Assembly: GCF_002216795.1 (NCBI RefSeq)
Contig: NZ_CP022316.1
Location: 1,364,001-1,428,000, forward strand
Direction: 5' to 3'
From: Brachybacterium avium
GTDB lineage: Bacteria > Actinomycetota > Actinomycetes > Actinomycetales > Dermabacteraceae
Length of the DNA: 64,000 nucleotides
Shown here in pieces: positions 34,650 through 42,900 of this stretch. Under the pieces are notes generated by a model, which was not told the DNA's origin, did not search any database, and worked only from the letters and a program-made list of their open reading frames with translations. The translations under genes and the position numbers were made by a program. How positions within the stretch are numbered: the stretch's first letter is position 1; every line of letters begins with the position of its first letter.

Positions 34650-35027
34650 TCACCGCGGGTCGCGGCCGACGGCCCCGGCGACGATCCCGGCCAGCTGTGC
34701 GCGCAGGTCCCGGGGGCGGAACGGTTTGGTGAGGTACTCATCGGCGCCCGCCTCGAGCCCCAGCTGGGCGTCGGACTCCTGGGAGCGGGCGCTGAGCATC
34801 ACGATGTGGCCGCTGATCAGCGGGCGAGCCTGCCGCACCAGGTCATAGCCCTCCACATCGGGCAGCCCGACGTCCACCAGCATGAGGTCCGGTTCCTGCA
34901 CAGCGAGCGCCTGCATCCCGGCGGCGCCGGTGGCTGCCGCGGCGACGGCGTAGCCGGCCTGTTCCAGCACCACCTCGAGCAGACCTCGGATGTCGTCGTC
35001 GTCCTCGATGACGAGTGCTGTCGCCAT
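34650..35027 (-). CDS. Single-domain response regulator
   Basis: The product is 125 residues from the ATG at 35027 (GGGGAG 4 bases upstream). It is only a receiver: LVIEDDDDIRGLLEVVL, phosphoacceptor Asp in LMLVDVGLPDVEGYDLV, HIVMLSARSQ and ADEYLTKPFRPRDL. It closely resembles the receiver of the larger regulator 4 kb away. Its stop touches the stop of the second kinase, with the two genes convergent. Lacking an output domain, it may act as a phosphate sink or relay partner. Confidence 0.9.
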   Translation of the reverse strand: MATALVIEDDDDIRGLLEVVLEQAGYAVAAAATGAAGMQALAVQEPDLMLVDVGLPDVEGYDLVRQARPLISGHIVMLSARSQESDAQLGLEAGADEYLTKPFRPRDLRAQLAGIVAGAVGRDPR

Positions 35028-35233
35028 GTCGCTCCCCCGCTGTCTGACAGTTTTCGAACAGTGGTCAGAGTATCGGGGCCTGCCGACACTCCACCGGGAC
35101 CATCGGGCCGATCCACCGCGGGAGTCGCCCTCGCCGGGCACTCCTGCGGCCGACGGCGTGCCCGCACCGCACGGGACATCGCCCTCCGTGACCTTTTCGT
35201 TATACTCATGGGTTCCGACCGACGAGGAGACCC

Positions 35234-37282
35234 GTGCCCGCCCCCACCGTGAGCGAGACGCGCCCCGGCACCGCCGCGAAGCCCGGCTTCCGCCCCGACA
35301 TCCAGGGGCTGCGGGCGATCGCGGTGATGCTCGTGGTGCTGTTCCACTCCGGGGTGCAGGCGCTGTCCGGCGGGTACGTGGGCGTGGACGTGTTCTTCGT
35401 GATCTCCGGCTTCCTCATCACCACCCACCTGCTGGAGACCCTCGAGCGGGACGGACGGATCAGCTTCGCCAGCTTCTACGCCAAGCGAGCCCGCCGCATC
35501 CTGCCGGCGGCGCTGCTGGTCGCGGTGCTCACGCTGGTCGCGGCCTGGATCTGGATGTCCCCGCTGCTGATGCGCAGCGTGGTGGACGGCGCGATCGCCA
35601 CCGCGCTGTACGTGCCGAACTACTTCTTCGCCCTCCAGGACACCGACTACCTCGCCGAGACCACCCCGTCGGTGTTCCAGCACTTCTGGTCCCTCGGCAT
35701 CGAGGAGCAGTTCTACCTGTTCTGGCCCGCGCTGCTGGCGGTGGGGTTCTGGCTGCGCCGGCGCCGCGAGCGACGGGTGATGGTGCTGATCGCCGTGGTC
35801 ACCGCGTCCTCGTTCCTCGCCTGCGTGCTGCTGATGGACATCTCCCAGCCGTGGGCCTTCTTCTCCCTGCCCACCCGGGCCTGGGAGCTGGGCGCGGGCG
35901 GGCTGGTCGCGTTCCTGCTGCGCTCCGGGGCGCGGTGGCTGCGTGCACCGCTGACCGGGCTGCTGGCCTGGGCGGGCCTGGCAGGGCTGGCGGCGGTGGC
36001 CCTCACCTTCGACGGGAACACGGTGTTCCCCGGGTGGAGCGCGGCACTGCCGGTGCTCGCGGCCGCGGCGCTGATCATCGGCGGCGCCGCGCCCGGACCC
36101 CTCAATGCCACGCGTCTGCTGGCGGTGGCGCCGCTGCAGTTCCTGGGCGCGATCTCCTACTCGCTGTACCTGGTGCACTGGCCGCTGCAGGTGATCCCGC
36201 AGGCCGCGACCTTCTCCGACGCTCCCCTGCCGCTGGAGCAGAGCCTGGCGCTCGGCGCGGTGGCGGTGCCGCTGGCATGGCTGCTGTACCGGTGCGTGGA
36301 GCGCCCCGTGATCGGCTGGCGGATGCTGCGGCAGCGACGGCAAGGGCTCACCGGACTGGTCGCGGCGGGCGCCTCGCTCGTGGTGGTGCTCGCCTCCGGC
36401 GGGGTGGCCGCCGTCAGCGCGCAGCAGCCGCTGTCCAGCGACCGCACCGCAGCGCCGGCCACGGCGACCCCCGATCCCGCCGGCACCAGCTTCGTGCCCG
36501 CCAATATCGCTCCCTCGCTCGACGCCGTGGCCGAGGACAACGCGGCCGTCTACGACACCGGCTGCCACAACTCGACCCACGACGCCGATCCCGCCGGCTG
36601 CCGGGTGGGGGACGACCCCGAGGCGCCGCTGGTGTTCCTGGTCGGGGATTCCCACGCCGCCAGCTGGTTCCCGGCGCTGGAGGAGCTCGCGGAGGAGGGC
36701 CGGATCCGCCTGGACAGCAACAGCAAGAGCTCCTGCCTCCCGCTGGAGACCGACCAGCAGTACCTCGCGAAGGAGTACACCTCCTGCGAGCAGTGGCGGG
36801 ACGGGGTGCTGGAACGCATCGACGAGGAGCAGCCCGACCTGGTGCTGCTGGCGATGTACGACAGCCCGGGCCGACTCCAGGATGAACCGGGCACCTCCAC
36901 GCCCGCGCAGTGGCGGGAGGGGCTCGCCGCGACCCTCGCGCAGATCGACGGCCCGCGGGTGGCGGTGATGAAGGATGTCCCCACCCAGCACCTCAACCCC
37001 GATGAATGCCTCTCGACGCACCTCGAGGAGGCGCAGGCCTGTGCCGTGCCGCGAGAGGAGGCCTTCGAGGAGGACCTCGTCGAGGCCGAGGACCAGGCCA
37101 TCGAGGAGGCCGGGGACGAGGTGGAGCGGGTGGACCTCACCCGGTTCTTCTGCAATGCGCAGACCTGCCCGATCGTCATCGGCAACACCGTGGTGTTCCG
37201 CGACACCCACCATCTCACCACGACGTTCAGCCGGCAGATGGCCGAGCCCATGTGGGAGGAGATCGAGCCGCTGACAGTGTGA
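35234..37282 (+). CDS. Acyltransferase 3 / SGNH-fused O-acetyltransferase (OafA-like)
   Basis: The product is 682 residues from GTG at 35234 (GAGGAGA upstream). FRPDIQGLRAIAVMLVVLFHSGVQALSGGYVGVDVFFVISGFLIT holds the acyltransferase 3 motifs (RAIAV, H in LFHSG, FFVISGFLIT). About ten membrane helices run to residue 385. After a loop, the extracellular SGNH domain has FLVGDSHAASWFPALEELA and C-terminal DTHHLTTTFS, supplying the Ser and the Asp/His. Such proteins transfer acetyl groups across the membrane onto peptidoglycan or surface polysaccharides. The target here may be the polysaccharide made by the locus at the right end, which is speculative. Confidence 0.92.
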   Translation: MPAPTVSETRPGTAAKPGFRPDIQGLRAIAVMLVVLFHSGVQALSGGYVGVDVFFVISGFLITTHLLETLERDGRISFASFYAKRARRILPAALLVAVLTLVAAWIWMSPLLMRSVVDGAIATALYVPNYFFALQDTDYLAETTPSVFQHFWSLGIEEQFYLFWPALLAVGFWLRRRRERRVMVLIAVVTASSFLACVLLMDISQPWAFFSLPTRAWELGAGGLVAFLLRSGARWLRAPLTGLLAWAGLAGLAAVALTFDGNTVFPGWSAALPVLAAAALIIGGAAPGPLNATRLLAVAPLQFLGAISYSLYLVHWPLQVIPQAATFSDAPLPLEQSLALGAVAVPLAWLLYRCVERPVIGWRMLRQRRQGLTGLVAAGASLVVVLASGGVAAVSAQQPLSSDRTAAPATATPDPAGTSFVPANIAPSLDAVAEDNAAVYDTGCHNSTHDADPAGCRVGDDPEAPLVFLVGDSHAASWFPALEELAEEGRIRLDSNSKSSCLPLETDQQYLAKEYTSCEQWRDGVLERIDEEQPDLVLLAMYDSPGRLQDEPGTSTPAQWREGLAATLAQIDGPRVAVMKDVPTQHLNPDECLSTHLEEAQACAVPREEAFEEDLVEAEDQAIEEAGDEVERVDLTRFFCNAQTCPIVIGNTVVFRDTHHLTTTFSRQMAEPMWEEIEPLTV

Positions 37283-37388
37283 GCGGCACCTGCTGCCGGC
37301 ACGGCGCAGGCCAATGGTCCGATATCGTTCCGACACGGCACGCATGCCGCCCCGAGCACGCTTCCAGCGACCCGAAGGAGCACCCAGC

Positions 37389-37835
37389 ATGGCCGGAAAG
37401 AAGCTGGTCCCGGGCTCAGGCCGAGCCTCCACCGCGATGAACGCCGCGAAATGGGCGATCCCGCTGCTGGCGGCCGGCGCCCGCTGGATCTCCGCGCACC
37501 CGGAGGTGTGGGAGAGCGTCAAGGAGCAGGCCGCGAAGCTGCAGCGCACCACCACGAGCAAGCCCGACGGGGTGCTCGCCACCGTCGCGATCCTGCGCGA
37601 GCAGGTGGACTACCTGGAAGGCTCCGCCGACGACGCCGGGGAGACCCGACGCGCGCAGGAGTGGGCGAAGCGGCTGGATTCCTGCGAGCGCGCGGCCCAG
37701 CTGCTGAAGGCCCCCGGCGCGACCCGCAAGGACCGCAAGGCGCTCAAGGAGCGCACCGAGGCGCTGCGCTCGGAGATCTTCGAGGCGTACATCGAGGAGA
37801 TGGGTGAGGACGCGGAGGAACGCACAGGCGCGTAG
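37389..37835 (+). CDS. Small conserved-looking cytoplasmic protein of unknown function
   Basis: The product is 148 residues; the ATG at 37389 has GAAGGAG about 9 bases upstream. The N-terminus MAGKKLVPGSGRASTAMNAAKW is basic, followed by a weakly hydrophobic helix (AIPLLAAGARWISAHPEVW) and then a long Lys/Glu/Arg-rich helical part likely to form a coiled coil (VAILREQVDYLEGSADDAGETRRAQEWAKRLDSCERAAQLL). I do not recognise a family. Codon use and the ribosome-binding site support a real gene. It stands alone between the acyltransferase and a bidirectional hairpin. Confidence 0.75.
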   Translation: MAGKKLVPGSGRASTAMNAAKWAIPLLAAGARWISAHPEVWESVKEQAAKLQRTTTSKPDGVLATVAILREQVDYLEGSADDAGETRRAQEWAKRLDSCERAAQLLKAPGATRKDRKALKERTEALRSEIFEAYIEEMGEDAEERTGA

Positions 37836-37857
37836 CCCAGCCAGCTGAACAGCCTGT

Positions 37858-37876
37858 GTCGGGCCTGCTGCCCGAC
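37858..37876. terminator. Hairpin between convergent genes
   Basis: A perfect 7-bp stem GTCGGGC/GCCCGAC with a 5-base loop lies between the convergent small protein and HTTM genes. A second dyad CACAGGC/GCCTGTG (37823-37829, 37852-37858) overlaps its left side. Confidence 0.55.
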
Positions 37877-37934
37877 GCGGTCATCGGCCGGCCTCGATGG
37901 TGGGATCCGCTGACTGCGTCGTGGCCGGGGCCGC

Positions 37935-39026
37935 TCAGACGTTCACATGCGCCTCGGAATCTTCCGTCGTCGCCTCCACAGGCTCGACAGACTGCGACCG
38001 GTCGGTACCGCCCGTTCCAGACCGCATCACGCGGAACCGTTCGACGACGCCGCGGGTGAGACGGCCCTCGGTGAGCGCGGTGCGGAACCAGGTCACGATG
38101 GCGACCCAAGTCGCGCCGGAGACGAGAACGGCATCGGCCGAGGCCATGATCCCGGAGAAGAACGGCAGCCCCATCAGCACGGCGATGCTGAGGTGCATGC
38201 CCAGCAGGATGACCAGGGCGATACGCCGGGTGATCCGGTGGAACAGCAGGAAGGGGAAGGCGATCTGGGCGAGCACTGTCATGTAGGTCGCGATCACCAC
38301 GGGCAGCGCCCAATAGGTCAGAACGTCCGCCACCGGCGGGAAGGCGCCGTAGGCCACGGACTGGAGCGGATAGTAGACGGCCGTCCCGCTCTGCCAGAGG
38401 CTGCCCTGGACCTTGTAGAGCCCGGCCTCCAAGTACACGGTGCAGATCTGCGCAACCACCAGGCAGAGGCCGATGTTGTGCAGCACGGAGCCGGTCTGGG
38501 TCTCGGAACTCTCGGTGCGGGCGCGACGCCGGGCATCGAGCGACCAGCGGCGCGAGACGTCCATCAGGATCAGGTAGATGAGCATGATCCGGATGAAGTA
38601 GTTGCCGCCGTCGGAGATCGGCGTGTTCTGTCCGTTCAGCGTGGTGTACGCGATGAACAGCAGGGGCGTGACGAGCCGGGTGCGCCATCCGAGCAGGAAC
38701 GCGACCACCAGCACGATGGTCACCAGGTACCACAGCCAGAACAGCCCGGGGCCGGCGTGCTGCAGAGCGTTGAAGGGAGCGTCGTAGCCGAGGATCTCGC
38801 GGTAGGGCTGCCAGTACTGCGAGCCGGGCCCCCAGATGCGGGAGGCGACCGGCAGGTTCAGCACCAGCCAGCCCAGCAGGAACGCTCCTGTGGCGATGCG
38901 CATGACGGCTATGCCGTAGTCGGAGTGGCGGTCCGCGATGAACCAGGTGACGACGCGGTCCAGGAGGCGCCCGGGCAGATCCCGCTGACCTCGCATCCAG
39001 CTGCGGATGGGGGTGGATGTGTTCAT
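37935..39026 (-). CDS. HTTM-domain membrane protein
   Basis: The product is 363 residues. The ATG at 39026 overlaps the upstream stop (ATGA). Several hydrophobic helices and the segments IAVMRIATGAFLLGWL, LWYLVTIVLVVAFLLGWRTR, NGQNTPISDGGNYFIRIMLIYLILMD and VYLEAGLYKVQGSLWQSGTAVYY match the HTTM (vitamin K-dependent carboxylase-like, SdpB-related) family. The last 40 residues are polar. HTTM proteins are often paired with DUF5819 proteins, as here. The reaction is unknown, since most lack proven carboxylase activity. Confidence 0.85.
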   Translation of the reverse strand: MNTSTPIRSWMRGQRDLPGRLLDRVVTWFIADRHSDYGIAVMRIATGAFLLGWLVLNLPVASRIWGPGSQYWQPYREILGYDAPFNALQHAGPGLFWLWYLVTIVLVVAFLLGWRTRLVTPLLFIAYTTLNGQNTPISDGGNYFIRIMLIYLILMDVSRRWSLDARRRARTESSETQTGSVLHNIGLCLVVAQICTVYLEAGLYKVQGSLWQSGTAVYYPLQSVAYGAFPPVADVLTYWALPVVIATYMTVLAQIAFPFLLFHRITRRIALVILLGMHLSIAVLMGLPFFSGIMASADAVLVSGATWVAIVTWFRTALTEGRLTRGVVERFRVMRSGTGGTDRSQSVEPVEATTEDSEAHVNV

Positions 39027-39775
39027 GACCAGGCCCGCTTCACGTCGTCATCGAACTCCATCGCAGGGCGCCAGCCGATGGTGGTCCAGTGCTGGGCAGG
39101 TTCCTCAGGTGGGTCGTGCCGCTGCTTGAACGCGGGGACGGGCTCGCGCAGCATCCGCACCTCGACCAGGGTCACGGCGTCCCCGTGCTCCTGCTGCAGG
39201 TAGAGGGTCGCGAGGCCCACTGCCGTGTCCTCGAGCCGCTGGTAGGTGCGGAGGTTGTTCAGCTGGCCCGGGGAGAAGGCCTGTTCGGCCTCTGTGGAGT
39301 AGAGGTCCACGCCGAACACCGGGTCGCCGTCGATGTGGTTGGCCTCGGCCATCGCCTGCTGCTCATCGGTGAGGCGGTTGGCGACGGGCCAGAGGCGGCC
39401 GTGGACCACCTTCGACTGCCGCGTCTCGCGGTTGGCGAAGATGTTGTAGTCGAGCGCTTCCTGCTCCTCGGCGGTGATGTTGCGCCACTCCGTGAACTCG
39501 GCGCCGGCGTCGGCTCCCCCGGCGCAGGCGTCGAAGTCGCTGATGCAGGCGCGCACGAGCATGAACTCGTCCTGTGAGTACGGGCCTGGGGCGAAGAGGT
39601 TCCAACCCTGGTCGAGCGGGCCGAGGAAGTACCGGTTCAGCGCGGGCTGCAGCGCAGCGCGCACAGGCGTGTCGGGGCCGGTGTAGGCGAGGGTCGCGCC
39701 GATGTGTCCAGCGGCGAGGAGTCCGACGGTGGCCAGTACCACGGCGGGCAGGCGGCGGATTCGGGGCGAAGCCAT
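39023..39775 (-). CDS. DUF5819-family protein
   Basis: The product is 250 residues from the ATG at 39775; the frame is open 96 bases further but no start there has a better ribosome-binding site. A membrane segment (LPAVVLATVGLLAAGHIGATLAYTG) is followed by LNRYFLGPLDQGWNLFAPGPYSQDEFMLVRACI, which matches the DUF5819 family core (F..QNW.LFAP.P). The rest is an extracellular alpha/beta domain with EWRNITAEEQEALDYNIFANRE. It forms a coupled pair with the HTTM gene. The two probably form a membrane complex of unknown function. Confidence 0.8.
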   Translation of the reverse strand: MASPRIRRLPAVVLATVGLLAAGHIGATLAYTGPDTPVRAALQPALNRYFLGPLDQGWNLFAPGPYSQDEFMLVRACISDFDACAGGADAGAEFTEWRNITAEEQEALDYNIFANRETRQSKVVHGRLWPVANRLTDEQQAMAEANHIDGDPVFGVDLYSTEAEQAFSPGQLNNLRTYQRLEDTAVGLATLYLQQEHGDAVTLVEVRMLREPVPAFKQRHDPPEEPAQHWTTIGWRPAMEFDDDVKRAWS

Positions 39776-39850
39776 GGGGGTGGGGTCCGATCTGCAGGGC
39801 TGTGCGGGGAGAGCAGGCGTCGGGGTCAGGGTAAGAAGTCGGGCAAGGCC

Positions 39851-39895
39851 GATGGCCGCCGGGCTGGGCACCGAGGTGCCGGCCCGACGGCCATC
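39851..39895 (-). terminator. Terminator hairpin of the repeat-protein gene
   Basis: Arms GATGGCCGCCGGGC (39851-39864) and GCCCGACGGCCATC (39882-39895) pair with one G-T wobble around a 17-base loop that itself contains GGCACC/GGTGCC. It lies 20 bases past the stop of the giant gene. Confidence 0.7.
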
Positions 39896-39914
39896 AGCGA
39901 AAATCCCGCGTCAC

Positions 39915-42900
39915 TCAGGAACGGGAGCGACGGGAATGCAGCACTCCTGCAGCGCCGCCGATGAGCAGCAGGGCAGCGAGCCCCACCATCGCGGCGGTGC
40001 CGGCAGCACCGGTATGGGCAAGATTGCCCGCACCGGGGCCTGAGTTGCTGGAGCCACCGTTGCTGGAGCCACCCGAGCCGTTGCCGGCCGAGCCGTTCCC
40101 ACCGGTGGAGCCCCCGCCGGTGTTGCCACCGGGGTTGACCGCACCGTTATCGGAGGTGTTGTCGCCCGCGTTGTCGGAGGCGTTGTCCGCACCGTTGTCA
40201 CCGTTGCCGTCGGCGCCGTTGGTCACGGCGAGGTCCGCGGTAGCGGTCTCTCCGGTCTCGGCAGCGGCCTCAACGGTGTAGTCACCGGCGGCAGAGCCTC
40301 CGGGAACCGTGACGTCAGCGGTGAAGGCACCGTCGGCGTCGGTGGTGACGATGACCGGATCGCCGACGGGGTTGCCCGCCGGGTCCACCAGCTGCACGGT
40401 CACCTCGGAGTCGGCGGGGTACCCCTCGCCGGTCACCGTGGTGGTCGCGCCGTCCTCAACCGTCGCCGGGTCGACCGAGACGGTCGGATCCTCGACGGCG
40501 TTGTCAGCGGTGTTGTCGGCCGTGTTGACCTCGGTGTTCACGTCAGCGTTGTCGGCAGTGTTCTCCGCGGTGTTGACCTCGGAGTTGTCAGCGACGTTGT
40601 CTGTCGTGTTGACCTCGGTGTTCGCCGCCGTGTTGTCGGCAGTGTTCACCTCAGTGTTGTCGGCCGTGTTCTCCGCAGCGTTGTCATCGACGTTGTCCGC
40701 CGTGTTCACTGCAGTGTTCTCACCGGTGTTGTCGGCCGTGTTATCGGCCGCGCTGTCCGTCACGACAGTGAACGACTCCGAGTCCCCGAGCGTGGGGTCC
40801 TCATCGTCGATGACCGTCACGACGTAGTCACCGAGGTCGAGCTCCGAGGAATTCACGCGGAAGGTGATCTCCCCGTTCGCATCCACGTCGACAGTGCCAA
40901 TGGACTCTCCGGGCACGGCGATGGCCGCGAAGGTCGACACCAGACCCCGCTCGAACGGCCCGTCAGCGGCAAGCACACCGCCGTCAACGGCCTTCAAGTA
41001 CGCCTCCGCGGTCCCGTCTGCGGTGTAGCCCGTACCGAGAACCAGGACGTCATCCACGCCCTGCACCGCGCGAGCCGGAGTCAGGTGGATCTCCGCCCCG
41101 GCGGTGTTGTCGGCGGTGTTGTCACCGGTGTTATCCGCCGTGTTCTCAGTCGAGTTCACGTCGGTGTTGTCTGCCGTGTTGACCTCGGAGTTCACCTCGG
41201 TGTTGTCGCCGGTGTTCTCTGCCGCGTTGTCGGCCGTGTTCACGTCGGTGTTCACGCCGGTGTTGTCCGCCGCGTTCACCTCAGTGTTGACCTCGGTGTT
41301 GTCACTGGTGTTCACCTCGGTGTTCTCGGCCGTGTTCACGTCGGTATTGACCTCGGTGTTGTCGCCGGTGTTCTCTGCCGCGTTGTCGGCCGTGTTCACG
41401 TCGGTGTTCACGCCGGTGTTGTCCGCCGCGTTCACCTCAGTGTTGACCTCGGTGTTGTCACTGGTGTTCACCTCGGTGTTCTCGGCCGTGTTCACGTCGG
41501 TATTGACCTCGGTGTTGTCGCCGGTGTTCTCTGCCGCGTTGTCGGCCGTGTTCACGTCGGTGTTCACGTCGGTGTTGTCCGCCGCGTTCACCTCAGTGTT
41601 GACCTCGGTGTTGTCTGCCGCGTTGTCGGCCGTGTTCACGTCGGTGTTCACGTCGGTGTTGTCCGCCGCGTTCACCTCAGTGTTGACCTCGGTGTTGTCA
41701 CCGGTGTTCACCTCGGTGTTCTCGGCCGTGTTCACGTCGGTATTGACCTCGGTGTTGTCGCCGGTGTTCTCTGCCGCGTTGTCGGCCGTGTTCACGTCGG
41801 TGTTCACGCCGGTGTTGTCCGCCGCGTTCACCTCAGTGTTGTCACCGGTGTTCACCTCGGTGTTCTCGGCCGTGTTCACGTCGGTATTGACCTCGGTGTT
41901 GTCGCCGGTGTTCTCTGCCGCGTTGTCGGCCGTGTTCACGTCGGTGTTCACGTCGGTGTTGTCCGCCGCGTTCACCTCAGTGTTGACCTCGGTGTTGTCT
42001 GCCGCGTTGTCGGCCGTGTTCACGTCGGTATTGACCTCGGTGTTGTCGCCGGTGTTGTCCGCCGCGTTCACCTCAGTGTTGACCTCGGTGTTCTCGGCCG
42101 TGTTCACGTCGGTATTGACCTCGGTGTTGTCACCGGTGTTCTCTGCCGCGTTGTCGGCCGTGTTCACGTCGGTGTTCTCGGCCGTGTTCACGTCAGTGTT
42201 GTCCGCCGTGTTATCCGCTGTTCCGTCGTTCGTGACGGCGAGAGGAGCCGTCGCCGACTCATCAGTGACTGCGGTTCCCACCACCTGGAAGTCTCCTGCC
42301 GGGGTTCCGACTGGCACGGTCAGCTCGGCAGTGAAGGCACCAGTCTCGTCCGTGGTCACCGTCATCGGCTCACCGACCGGGGTGCCCTCGGGGTCCTGAA
42401 GCTGGATCACAACGTCTGTTGCAGCCGGGTAGTCAGCGCCCGTGACAGTGGTTGTACCTCCGTCGTTGACGCTCGCCGGAGCGGCCGAGAGCGTGGCCGC
42501 CTCATTGACGACTGCCAGCGGCGCGCTGTTCGATTCTGCCGCCGGTGTCGTAGCAGTGCCGACGACCTGGAAATCACCCGCAGGCGTCTCCGCCGGCACG
42601 GTCAGATCCGTGGTGAAGGCCCCATCACCGTCTGTCGCCACGGTCACCGGGTCGCCTACCGGGTCTCCGGCGGCGTCCTGAAGCTGCACCACGATATCGG
42701 TCAGCGCCGGATAGCCCGACCCCGTTACCGAAGTCGTCCCGCCATCAATCACCGTTCCCGGGTCGACCTCGATCACCGGGGCAAGCACAGCGGCTCGCAC
42801 GGTCGAGGATGCGAGGCTCACGTTGATGGCGTCGCCTTCCGTGAGAATCCCAGGCAGAACGCCGAGCGTGAGTGCGCTAACGGTGAAGGAGCCGGTGACG

